NCBI RefSeq assembly: GCF_006636205.1 | Contig: NZ_VIGB01000003.1 | Coordinates: 434,001 to 498,000, forward strand | Source of the DNA: Kitasatospora acidiphila | GTDB taxonomy: Bacteria > Actinomycetota > Actinomycetes > Streptomycetales > Streptomycetaceae | Reading direction: 5' to 3' | DNA: 64,000 bases | In this document: piece after piece, positions 22,949 to 30,935 of the stretch | Position numbering within the stretch: the stretch's first letter is position 1 | How the letters are laid out: every line of letters begins with the position of its first letter | Translations under genes and position numbers: made by a program | The notes under the pieces: model-generated | What the model was told of the DNA's origin: nothing | Databases searched by the model: none | The model's input: only the letters and a program-made list of their open reading frames with translations

Positions 22949-24256
22949 ATGGCTTTGAACGGACAGGAAGTCGAACTGCTCGCCATCGGGGCCGGCCCGG
23001 CGAATCTCGCCCTGGCCGTGGCCCTGGAGGAATTGGCGCCCAGTGACATGGCCAGAAAGACCCTCCTGGCCGAGCAGCACGATTCGGTGGTGTGGCAGCG
23101 CGGAATACTGCTGCCCTGGACGCAGAGCCAGGTCTCCTTCCTCAAGGACCTGGTGACGCTGCGGAATCCGCGCAGCAAGTTCTCGTTCATCAACTACCTG
23201 CACACGGTCGGCCAGCTCGACGAGTTCATCAACCTCGGCACCTTCACTCCGTACCGCCAGGAGATCTCCGGGTACCTGCAGTGGGTGGCCGACTCACTGA
23301 GCCAGGTGCGGGTCGCCTACGGCATGCGGTGCGAGGGCATCACCCCGAGGCGGGGTGCCGGCGGCAAGGTGACCGGCTGGCTGGCCGCCTTCTCCGACGG
23401 CACCGAGGTGGCCGCCCGGGACTTGGTGATCGGCGCCGGGCGGGATGCCCGGATCCCCGCCGAGTTCGCCGGCCTCCCGGCCGAGCGGGTGATCCACAGC
23501 ACCGAGTACTCCGCCCGGATCGCCGACCTCGACCCGGCCGGCAAGCACCGGATCATGGTGATCGGAGGGGCGCAGAGCGCTGCCGAGCTGCTCTGGGCGG
23601 CGCACCAGGGCTTCCCGGCCGCCGAGACCACACTGGTGATGCGCTCGATCGGCCTGAAGAACTACGAGTCGAGCAAGTTCACCAACGAGATCTACTACAC
23701 CTCGTTCATCGACGAGTTCCACTCCGCCTCCCCGGACGCCCGCGAGCAGTTGCTCCGGGAAATGCACCTGAGCAATTACGCGGGGCTGGCTCCGGCCATG
23801 CTGGAGACGCTCTACCGGCAGCGTTACCTGGAGCGCCTCGCCGGCGCCGAGCGGCTCAAGATCGTGACGATGACCGAGATCACCGCGACCCGCATGGAGG
23901 GCGAGGAGATCGTCCTCACGATGCGCGACCGGAAGACCGGGGCGATCAGCGAATCGCGCTGCGATCTGGTGCTGCTCGGCACCGGATTCAACGGGGCGAT
24001 GCCGAAACTCGTCCAGGAGCTGGCCGGCGAACTCGGCCTCGACGAGATCACCGTCGACCGCAACTACCGACTCGCCATTCCGAATTCCGCCGACGGCGCC
24101 TCGTGCTATCTGCAGGGCGTGAACGAGGCCACCCACGGCATTTCGGACTCGCTGCTCAGTGTGCTGGCCGGCCGTTCCGGCGAGATCGTCTCCGACCTGC
24201 TGCTGCACCGCGGGCAGGACGGCCGGCACACCCCACTGCTGGCCGACGTCGCCTGA
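22949..24256 (+). CDS. L-lysine/L-ornithine-type N-monooxygenase (N-hydroxylase)
   Basis: 435 residues. FAD motif AIGAGPANLALAVALEEL at the start; the NMO-specific segment WQRGILLPWTQSQVSFLKDLVTLRNPRSKFSFINYL (in outline) at about 50-85; NADPH motif VIGGAQSAAELLWA near 203; and the C-terminal ATHGISDSLLSVLAGR. These define the SidA/PvdA/IucD family, which hydroxylates the side-chain amine of Lys or Orn using FAD, NADPH and O2. In hydrazine pathways the lysine-specific member (Spb38 type) supplies N6-hydroxylysine. The downstream cupin and MetRS-like genes support lysine as substrate. It is preceded by the 16-bp repeat array and heads a long operon. Confidence 0.88.
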   Translation: MALNGQEVELLAIGAGPANLALAVALEELAPSDMARKTLLAEQHDSVVWQRGILLPWTQSQVSFLKDLVTLRNPRSKFSFINYLHTVGQLDEFINLGTFTPYRQEISGYLQWVADSLSQVRVAYGMRCEGITPRRGAGGKVTGWLAAFSDGTEVAARDLVIGAGRDARIPAEFAGLPAERVIHSTEYSARIADLDPAGKHRIMVIGGAQSAAELLWAAHQGFPAAETTLVMRSIGLKNYESSKFTNEIYYTSFIDEFHSASPDAREQLLREMHLSNYAGLAPAMLETLYRQRYLERLAGAERLKIVTMTEITATRMEGEEIVLTMRDRKTGAISESRCDLVLLGTGFNGAMPKLVQELAGELGLDEITVDRNYRLAIPNSADGASCYLQGVNEATHGISDSLLSVLAGRSGEIVSDLLLHRGQDGRHTPLLADVA

Positions 24257-24267
24257 CGGATCGTCAG
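24253..24267. promoter_or_regulatory. CTGAC-N5-GTCAG dyad after the N-hydroxylase gene
   Basis: A 15-bp dyad overlaps the stop codon. The same arms and spacing recur at 35450-35464. It could be a small RNA hairpin or a protein site. Confidence 0.3.
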
Positions 24268-24312
24268 ATCCCTGCCCCTTGCTCGCACCGGCACTTTTCG
24301 AGGAGATTCCCC

Positions 24313-24720
24313 ATGGCACATGAAATCCGTCCGCTGGACCGGGTAGGACTGAAGCTCGACAACCAGTTGCGCGCCCAGCGGCTGGTGCCCTGGCCGCTGC
24401 TGAACGCCCCGTTCGAGGGCTCCTGGTGCGTCGTCGCGCCCGGGACCGAGTCGGGCGAGCACGGGCACCACGAGTACGAGATCTGGATCGCGCTGTCCGG
24501 CGCCTCCCAGATCCGCACCGAGGGCAAGCGGGTGCCGTTCGTCGCGGGCGACATCATCCACTTCGAGCCGCACACCGTGCACCAGGTGGTCAACGCCTCG
24601 GACACCGACTTCGAGTTCTACGCGATCTGGTGGGACGCGGACCTGGCGGGCGGCTTCCTGAGCCGGCACCAGGAGGGCCCGCACGCCGGGACCGGGCCGG
24701 ACGGCGGTGCCGGGGCATGA
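24313..24720 (+). CDS. Cupin component of a hydrazine synthetase
   Basis: 135 residues; GAGGAG precedes the ATG. Single cupin domain with metal ligands in GEHGHHEYEIWIALSG (His, His, Glu) and PHTVHQVVN (His). In Spb40-type hydrazine synthetases a cupin is fused to a MetRS-like domain and rearranges the ester of N6-hydroxylysine and an amino acid to form the N-N bond. Here the cupin is a separate gene whose TGA overlaps the ATG of the MetRS-like gene, so the two products probably act as a complex. The assignment rests on this pairing and the N-hydroxylase next to it. Confidence 0.82.
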   Translation: MAHEIRPLDRVGLKLDNQLRAQRLVPWPLLNAPFEGSWCVVAPGTESGEHGHHEYEIWIALSGASQIRTEGKRVPFVAGDIIHFEPHTVHQVVNASDTDFEFYAIWWDADLAGGFLSRHQEGPHAGTGPDGGAGA

Positions 24721-26282
24721 CCGAGTCCGACCAGCGGCCCCGGATCCTGATCGCTGCCACCCCGACGCCCAACGGCGACCTGCATGTGGGCCACATGGCC
24801 GGCCCGTACCTGGCCGCGGACGTCTACGCCCGCTACCTGCGGGCCACCGGCCTGTCGGTGACGGCCACGACGGCGACCGACGACAGCCAGACCTACGTGG
24901 TCTCCACCGCCCAGCGCAAGAACACCACACCGGCCCGGCTGGCGGCGGACTCCACCGTGGCCATCGAGCGTTCGCTGACCGCGATGGGGATCGAACCGAC
25001 CGCCCCCGAGGGCCGGGTGCTGCCGCCGATCGACGCCCGCTACCGCGAGGCGGTGACGGAGTTCGTCACGGCGCTGCACGAGGCCGGCCGGCTGCGCACC
25101 CTGACCGTCCGCCTGCCGTACGCCGAGCGCGCCGGCCGGCACCTCTACGACGGCCTGCTGACCGGTACTTGCCCGTCCTGCGGGGCCGGCAGCAGCGGCG
25201 GCACCTGTGAGGACTGCGGCCACCCGAACAACTTCGACGAACTGCTCGACGCCCGCTACGCGCTGGATCCCGAGGACCCGGTCTCGTTCCGCGAGGAGAC
25301 CATCCTGGTGCTGCCGATGGAGGAGTACCGGGCCGAGCTGGAGGCGCACTTCGCCGAGGTGCTGCCGCGCTGGCGTCCGCACCCCGCCCAGCTGATCCGG
25401 GAGCTGCTGGCCGGACCGCTGCCGGTCATCCCGGTGACGATTCCGGGCAGTTGGGGCGTCCCCGCACCGTTCGCGCCGACCCCGGGCCAGATCGTCTACC
25501 CGTGGGTCGAGGCCATGCCCGCCTCCATGTACGCCACCTGGTGGGCCAACGGCGAGGACCAGGCGCTCCCGTACGACGAGTACTGGAAGGCGTCGAACGG
25601 CGCCGAACTGGTCTACTTCCACGGCTTCGACAACGTCTACCACTGGGGTCTGGTCGACCTGGTCCTGCTGCTCGCACACGGCGACCGCTACATCCGGCCG
25701 AGCGCCAGCGTGGTCAACGAGTTCTACGAGCTGGACCACGCCAAGTTCTCCACCAGCCGGAACCACCTGATCAGGGGCGCCGAGCTGGTGGCCGGCACCC
25801 CTCGGGACACCGCCCGGTTCTACCTGGCGCTGACCCTGCCCGAGCGGGAGCGGACCAACTTCGACCGGGCCGGCCTGGCCGAGGTCACCGCCCGCCGGCT
25901 GACCGGCCCGTGGAACGAGCTGGCGGCCAGGCTGGCGAGCCTGACGGACGCGGCCGGCAGCGCACCGCAGCAGGTCACCGCCGCCGGACGGGCGGACCAG
26001 GAGCGGTTCGCGACGGCCATGCGCGGCTGCTTCGAGCTGACCGGCTTCAGCGTGGCCCGGGCGGCCGAGCTGATCGCCGACCGGATCGCCACCCTCAACG
26101 AACGCGCCGCCGGGCAGGCCGATTTGGGCGACCTGCTGGCCGCCGTGCGGTCGCTGCTCGGCTGGGCCGCACCGATACTGGTGGACACCGCGCGGCTGGC
26201 CGCCGAGGCCGGGGTGGTGCTCTCGCTCGCCCCGGAGCCGGTCGACAAGATCGCACCGTTCCGCCTTCCGTCGCTGCCGTGA
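24717..26282 (+). CDS. Methionyl-tRNA-synthetase-like component of a hydrazine synthetase
   Basis: 521 residues; ATG overlaps the cupin stop (ATGA). Class I signature HVGH in TPNGDLHVGHMAGPYLAAD at residues 17-35, a zinc knuckle CPSCGAGSSGGTCEDCG near 154-170, and KFSTS in place of KMSKS (about 344). It is MetRS-like but lacks a clear anticodon-binding tRNA role in this context. In characterised pathways the MetRS-like part adenylates an amino acid (Gly or another) and esterifies it onto the N-hydroxyl of hydroxylysine; the cupin then completes N-N formation. A second housekeeping-type MetRS is less likely because of the surrounding genes. The amino acid used cannot be told from sequence. Confidence 0.85.
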   Translation: MTESDQRPRILIAATPTPNGDLHVGHMAGPYLAADVYARYLRATGLSVTATTATDDSQTYVVSTAQRKNTTPARLAADSTVAIERSLTAMGIEPTAPEGRVLPPIDARYREAVTEFVTALHEAGRLRTLTVRLPYAERAGRHLYDGLLTGTCPSCGAGSSGGTCEDCGHPNNFDELLDARYALDPEDPVSFREETILVLPMEEYRAELEAHFAEVLPRWRPHPAQLIRELLAGPLPVIPVTIPGSWGVPAPFAPTPGQIVYPWVEAMPASMYATWWANGEDQALPYDEYWKASNGAELVYFHGFDNVYHWGLVDLVLLLAHGDRYIRPSASVVNEFYELDHAKFSTSRNHLIRGAELVAGTPRDTARFYLALTLPERERTNFDRAGLAEVTARRLTGPWNELAARLASLTDAAGSAPQQVTAAGRADQERFATAMRGCFELTGFSVARAAELIADRIATLNERAAGQADLGDLLAAVRSLLGWAAPILVDTARLAAEAGVVLSLAPEPVDKIAPFRLPSLP

Positions 26283-27508
26283 CCTCGACCTCCCTGCGAC
26301 CGGACGCCGCAGCCGCCCACCCCCGGGTGGGCCGGGCCGAACGCCTGCTGCTGCCGGCCGCGTTCGTCACCAACCTGGGCAACAACATCCAGCTGATCGC
26401 CGCTTCGCTGCTGATCTACCGCAGTACCGGCACGGCGCTCTCGGTCGGCTGGGTGTACATCGCGACGGCGCTTCCGCAGGTGGCGCTCTCGGCGCTGTTC
26501 GGGCGGCTGGCGGACCGGTTCGACCGGCGCACCCTGTGCCTGCTGGCCGACGTGACCAGTGCGCTCGCCGCACTGGCCCTGCCGGTGTGGCTGCTGGCCC
26601 ACGGCTCGGCCGGGGCCGGGGCCTATGCCGTCAGCTTCGTGCTGGCCTGCCTGGCGGCGCTCTTCACGCCCGCCAGTCAGGCGCTGATCAAGGAGCGGAT
26701 CGCCACCGAGCGGCTGGGAACGTTCAGTTCGCGCTACGAGATGGCGGTCCAGGCCGGCATGGTGCTCTCGGGTCTGATCGGCGGGCTGGTCGCCCAGTTC
26801 GCCGGGGTGGTACCGCTGTTCTTCTTCAACGCGGTGACCTTCCTGCTCTCCGGTTTGTGCATGCTGCTGATCGGACGCCACCGCCCGGTGGGCCGATCCG
26901 CTTCTGCCGAACCGGAATCCGAGCGGGTTCCGGACGGGCCGGTGGTCCGGCTCGGCGCCCTGTACTGCATCGGCAGCGTCATCGCGACCACGGCCAACAC
27001 CTTGCTGATGGTCGTGGTGGTGCGCCGGTTCCATCAGGGCTCCGGCCTGCTCGGCTTGGTCGACGCGCTGGCCTGCGTCGGCATGCTGATCGGGGCGGCG
27101 CTGTACCAGCGGTGGCAGCACCGGATCGACTACCGGCAGTTGCTGCTCTGGGGTTACCTGGTCTGCGCGCTGCTGGCGCTGGTCCAGCCGATCTCGGTCT
27201 GGACCATGCTGCCCGGCATCCTGCTCGGCGGGACGACCTTCGCGCTCGGCCGGCTGCCGTCGCGGGTCGAGCTGACCCGGGCGGTCCGCGCCGAGCGGGC
27301 CGGGCGGGTGTTCGGCACCGTCAACGCGCTCGGCCTGGCCGCCGCCGTGCTGGTCACCGTGCTGGTCGCGACGGTCTGCGACCACGCCGGGGTGGTCCGC
27401 GGCTACCTCACCCTCGCGGCCGTCACCGCACTGCCCGTCGTACTGCTGGCGGGATCGCTCCTCATGCGCCCCAGGGCGCACAACTCACGTCGTACCCAAT
27501 CCGGTTGA
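26279..27508 (+). CDS. MFS transporter, efflux type
   Basis: 409 residues from GTG 26279, overlapping the preceding TGA (GTGA). Twelve hydrophobic segments. Motif-A-like FGRLADRFDRRTLCLLAD between helices 2 and 3, and FTPASQALIKERI in the middle of the first half, typical of the MFS_3/enterobactin-exporter-like group. Translationally coupled to the hydrazine synthetase genes, so it probably exports the product. It is a second MFS gene of the cluster, different from the one at 18.5 kb. Confidence 0.82.
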   Translation: MTSTSLRPDAAAAHPRVGRAERLLLPAAFVTNLGNNIQLIAASLLIYRSTGTALSVGWVYIATALPQVALSALFGRLADRFDRRTLCLLADVTSALAALALPVWLLAHGSAGAGAYAVSFVLACLAALFTPASQALIKERIATERLGTFSSRYEMAVQAGMVLSGLIGGLVAQFAGVVPLFFFNAVTFLLSGLCMLLIGRHRPVGRSASAEPESERVPDGPVVRLGALYCIGSVIATTANTLLMVVVVRRFHQGSGLLGLVDALACVGMLIGAALYQRWQHRIDYRQLLLWGYLVCALLALVQPISVWTMLPGILLGGTTFALGRLPSRVELTRAVRAERAGRVFGTVNALGLAAAVLVTVLVATVCDHAGVVRGYLTLAAVTALPVVLLAGSLLMRPRAHNSRRTQSG

Positions 27509-27520
27509 ACGGAGAGACCC

Positions 27521-28783
27521 GTGAAACTGCTGACCATCGAAACGGTCCAGTACCTGTCGTACTACATCTCGCGCTACCGGCAGGTCGAGGCCTTCGGCGT
27601 GGACCTGTACGTGCTCAACGGCGAAGGGACGCCCGACTTCTGGCCCGAGGAGAAGTACCGGCTGGCCGGCACCCGGGACGTCTCGCGCATCGTCGAGCTG
27701 GCCCAGGAGTGGCACAAGACCGAGCAGTTCGACGGCGTGATCACCTTCTCCGAGTCCGCGGTGATCACCGCCGCCGCGGTGGCCGAGGGCCTCGGCCTGC
27801 CCGGCATCGGGGTGGAGGCCGCCAAGGCGAGCCGCAACAAGTACCTGATGCGCCAGGCGCACGAGCGCGGCAACGCCCCGCACCCGGCCTTCCGCCTCGT
27901 CGAGTCGGCGGACGAAGCCCTCGCCGCGGCCGAGGAGTTCGGCTACCCGGTGATCATCAAGCCGACCATGGGCGCCGGCAGCAACTACGTCTTCAAGGTG
28001 GACGACGAGGCCGAACTCACCGAGCGCTACGCACAGGCGGCCGAGGGCATCCAGAAGATGTTCTGGGCCAACTCCGAGGTGGCCGGCCTGGACCTCGGTC
28101 CGAACGGACTGCTGGTGGAGTCCTTCCTGGACGGGAAGGAGTACCTGATCGAGGCGCTGGCCTGGGACGACGAGGTCTACCTCGGCTCGGTGGTGGACCG
28201 GATCACCGTCGAGGGCGCGACCTTCGACGACGACGTGCACCACGCGCCGACCTCGATGAGCGCCGAGGACCTGGCGGCCGTCCACGAGGTGGTCAAGGCC
28301 GGCCTGCACGCCCAGGGCCTGCGCCGCAGCGTCGCGCACGCCGAGGTGCGGTTCCACCAGGGCAAGCCGTACCTGCTGGAGATCGCGGCCCGGGTGGGCG
28401 GCGGCGGCCTGGACGAGATCGCCCGGCTGACGGCGGCCCACGACCCGATCAAGGCCGTGGCCGACATCGGCGCGGGCAAGCGTCCCGAGGTGCGGCACTT
28501 CCAGCCGACCGGGGTGCACACCGCCTCGATGTGCCTGATCAGCGACGGCGGCGTGGTGCGCAGCATCGACGTGCCGGCCGAGGTCAGCGACTCCGAGAAG
28601 GCCTTCCTGCTGAAGATCACCGCACGGCCCGGGGACGTCATCCTGCGCCCGCCGTACGGCAACACCATCTTCGGCTTCCTGGGCACCACCGGCGACTCGC
28701 TGGAGGACGCCATGGAGACCATGAACGACTTCGCCGCGAAGATCACCGTCGACCTCGACCCGTACCCGGTGGAGGAGAAGTGA
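27521..28783 (+). CDS. ATP-grasp ligase (second of the cluster)
   Basis: 420 residues; GGAGAG lies just before the ATG. Pre-ATP-grasp domain residues 1-105, then the ATP-grasp fold: ASRNKYLMRQAHERGNAPHP, the Lys of YPVIIKPTMGAGSNYVFKV, ESFLDGKEYLIEALAWDDEV, and HAEVRFHQGKPYLLEIAARVGGGGLDEIARL with the Glu/Asn-type Mg site represented by E-IAAR. It joins a carboxylate to an amine through an acyl phosphate. Position next to the hydrazine genes suggests ligation of the hydrazino acid or an amino acid to it. It overlaps the next gene by GTGA. Confidence 0.85.
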   Translation: MKLLTIETVQYLSYYISRYRQVEAFGVDLYVLNGEGTPDFWPEEKYRLAGTRDVSRIVELAQEWHKTEQFDGVITFSESAVITAAAVAEGLGLPGIGVEAAKASRNKYLMRQAHERGNAPHPAFRLVESADEALAAAEEFGYPVIIKPTMGAGSNYVFKVDDEAELTERYAQAAEGIQKMFWANSEVAGLDLGPNGLLVESFLDGKEYLIEALAWDDEVYLGSVVDRITVEGATFDDDVHHAPTSMSAEDLAAVHEVVKAGLHAQGLRRSVAHAEVRFHQGKPYLLEIAARVGGGGLDEIARLTAAHDPIKAVADIGAGKRPEVRHFQPTGVHTASMCLISDGGVVRSIDVPAEVSDSEKAFLLKITARPGDVILRPPYGNTIFGFLGTTGDSLEDAMETMNDFAAKITVDLDPYPVEEK

Positions 28784-29157
28784 TCGACTACAACGGCAGG
28801 CGGTTCCGCCCGGTCGGGGCGGACCACGGCGAGTCGGGGCGGGTGGCGCAGTACCGCCAGCGCGGCAACCTGCTCTGGGGCGAGTTCTCCGGCGGCGACG
28901 CCCGCCGGGGCACCCTCACGGGGCTCTGCGGCCCCGACGGCGAACTGGAGTTCGCGTACTGCGTGGTGCTGAGCGACGGGGAGGTGGTCTCCGGCCGCTG
29001 CCACTCCACCCCCGCGACCCTCCCCGACGGCCGGATCCGGCTGGCCGAGACCTGGGAGCGGTACGGCCCGCACGCGGCCAGCGGGGTGTCGTACCTGGAG
29101 GAGATCGAGGCGGACAGCGACGCCGCCGACCACGACGAGAGGCAGGAGCGGCGATGA
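28780..29157 (+). CDS. Small conserved beta-rich protein of unknown function
   Basis: 125 residues from GTG 28780, overlapping the previous stop; its own TGA overlaps the next ATG at 29154. It begins IDYNGRRFRPV and continues with alternating short strands (GNLLWGEFSG, RRGTLTGLCGPDGELEFAYCVVLSDGEVVSGRCHS, IRLAETWERYG in outline). Such proteins are sometimes labelled N-acetylglutamate synthase in databases without support; I see no acetyltransferase motif. No signal peptide or membrane segment. Tight coupling on both sides suggests it belongs to the pathway. Confidence 0.6.
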   Translation: MIDYNGRRFRPVGADHGESGRVAQYRQRGNLLWGEFSGGDARRGTLTGLCGPDGELEFAYCVVLSDGEVVSGRCHSTPATLPDGRIRLAETWERYGPHAASGVSYLEEIEADSDAADHDERQERR

Positions 29158-30935
29158 GCAACAGTGCGAAGAAGCCCAGGCAGGGCGGAGTCGTCACCTG
29201 GGCGATGGCCCCCGGGTTCCCGCCCGCGGTGATCTTCCCGTTCACCCCCGCCGAGCGGATGGGCACCCGCAACATCCTGGAGTTCCAGGCCCTCATGTAC
29301 CGCACGCTGTACTTCTTCGGAAGCAACGGCGTGCCGGACGTCGACTACGCCAACAGCATCGGCGAGGAGCCGGTCTGGAGCGAGGACGGCCTGACCGTCA
29401 CCATCACCGTCAAGCCGTGGAAGTGGTCCAACGGCGAGACGCTCTGCGCCGACAACGTGCTGTTCTGGGTCAACCTGATGAAGGTCAAGGGCGCACGGTA
29501 CGGGGAGTACGTCCCCGGCTACTTCCCCGACAACCTCACCGACTACGGCAAACTCTCCGACAACCAGGTCTATTTCACCTTCGACAAGGTCTACTCGCAG
29601 CGCTGGGTGCTCTTCAACCAGCTCTCCACCATCACCCCGCTGCCCAAGGCCTGGGACCGCACCGCTGACGGCCCGGCCAATGCCTCGGGCGACCTCGCCG
29701 ATGTCGAGAGCGTCTACGCCTACCTGATGGCGGAGCAGGGCGACATCCTGGACGAAGGCAACGCGCACCGCACCAAGTGGGCCGACAGCCCCGTCTGGTC
29801 CATCGTCAGCGGCCCCTGGAAGCTGAAGAGCTACACCCTCGAGGGGATCGTCACCTTCGTTCCCAACCCGCACTACTCGGGGCCCAACAAGCCCTACCTG
29901 GAGGAGTTCCGGCAGGTCCCGACCGACTCCGACGAGGAGCAGTACACCCGGCTGCAGGCCGGCCCGGACGGGTCGGACGCGATCCAGGTCGGCTTCCTGC
30001 CGCTGAGCTTCGCCACCGAGCCGGCGGTGAGCCCGGACAAGGGCGGCCCCAACCCGCTGGCCGGCTACACGATGTACCCGCAGACCGCCTACTGCGTGCG
30101 CTACATCTCGCTCAACTTCAACAACCCGACGGTGCAGGGCAAGCTCTTCGCCCAGCCGTACTTCCGCCAGGCCCTGCAGTCCAGCGTGGACCAGGACTCG
30201 GCGGTGCGCGACGTCTACAAGGGCTACGCCTACCGGCAGAACGGACCGGTGCCGGTCTTCCCGAAGACCGACTTCGTCTCGCCGCGCCAGCGCGAGGGCG
30301 CCTGGCCGCTGCCGTTCGACCCCGAGCGGGCCAAGCGCCTGCTGGCGGAGAACGGTTGGGACACCTCCACCACTCCGGCGGTCTGCGTCAATCCGGGCAC
30401 CGGCCCGGGCCAGGCCGGCGAGGGCATCCCGGCGGGGACGTGGGCGAGCTTCCTGCTGCGCTACGTCGAGGGGCGGCCCGCGCTGACCCGGGTGATGGAG
30501 CAGTTCCGCGACGACGCCGCCAAGGCCGGTATCGAGGTGCGCCTCCAGGAGGTCTACGGCTCGGTGCTGGTGGCCGAGGACGCGCCGTGCGTCCCCGGCC
30601 CGGAGGAGCCCTGCCTCTGGGAGGCGTGCAACTGGAACGGCGGCTGGGTCTTCCACCAGCCCACCGGCGAGATCCTCTTCAGCACGGGCGCCGGCGGCAA
30701 CTTCGGGCACTACACCGACCCGCGGGCCGATGAGCTGATCGAGAAGACGGTGACCAGCGACGACCTGGCGGCGCTCTACGAGTACCAGGACTACATCGCC
30801 GAGCAGGTGCCGGTGATCTTCATGCCGAACTTCCCGATCCGGATCTTCGAGGTCTCCGACCGGCTGCACGGCTTCGGTCCGGTCAACCCGTACGGGATGA
30901 TCAACCCCGAGAACTGGTACTACGTTGAGGACTGA
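29154..30935 (+). CDS. Family 5 solute-binding-like protein without signal peptide
   Basis: 593 residues. The body is a family 5 extracellular solute-binding protein (peptide/nickel type): WSEDGLTVTITVKPWKWSNGETLCADNVLFW, SGPWKLKSYTLEG, NPHYSGPNKPYLEEFRQV, RQALQSSVDQDSAV, FDPERAKRLLAENGWD (each an expected landmark). The N terminus is MSNSAKKPRQGGVVTWAMAP, with no hydrophobic stretch or lipobox Cys, and there are no permease or ATPase genes beside it. It should stay in the cytoplasm. Coupled on both sides to cluster genes, so a biosynthetic or intermediate-binding role is possible. It differs clearly from the normal lipoprotein of this family at 56.0 kb. Confidence 0.8.
   Translation: MSNSAKKPRQGGVVTWAMAPGFPPAVIFPFTPAERMGTRNILEFQALMYRTLYFFGSNGVPDVDYANSIGEEPVWSEDGLTVTITVKPWKWSNGETLCADNVLFWVNLMKVKGARYGEYVPGYFPDNLTDYGKLSDNQVYFTFDKVYSQRWVLFNQLSTITPLPKAWDRTADGPANASGDLADVESVYAYLMAEQGDILDEGNAHRTKWADSPVWSIVSGPWKLKSYTLEGIVTFVPNPHYSGPNKPYLEEFRQVPTDSDEEQYTRLQAGPDGSDAIQVGFLPLSFATEPAVSPDKGGPNPLAGYTMYPQTAYCVRYISLNFNNPTVQGKLFAQPYFRQALQSSVDQDSAVRDVYKGYAYRQNGPVPVFPKTDFVSPRQREGAWPLPFDPERAKRLLAENGWDTSTTPAVCVNPGTGPGQAGEGIPAGTWASFLLRYVEGRPALTRVMEQFRDDAAKAGIEVRLQEVYGSVLVAEDAPCVPGPEEPCLWEACNWNGGWVFHQPTGEILFSTGAGGNFGHYTDPRADELIEKTVTSDDLAALYEYQDYIAEQVPVIFMPNFPIRIFEVSDRLHGFGPVNPYGMINPENWYYVED

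Noticed and set aside
24717..26282. Housekeeping methionyl-tRNA synthetase
   Set aside because: It is tied by overlap to a cupin and an N-hydroxylase, and KFSTS replaces KMSKS; the hydrazine synthetase reading explains more.
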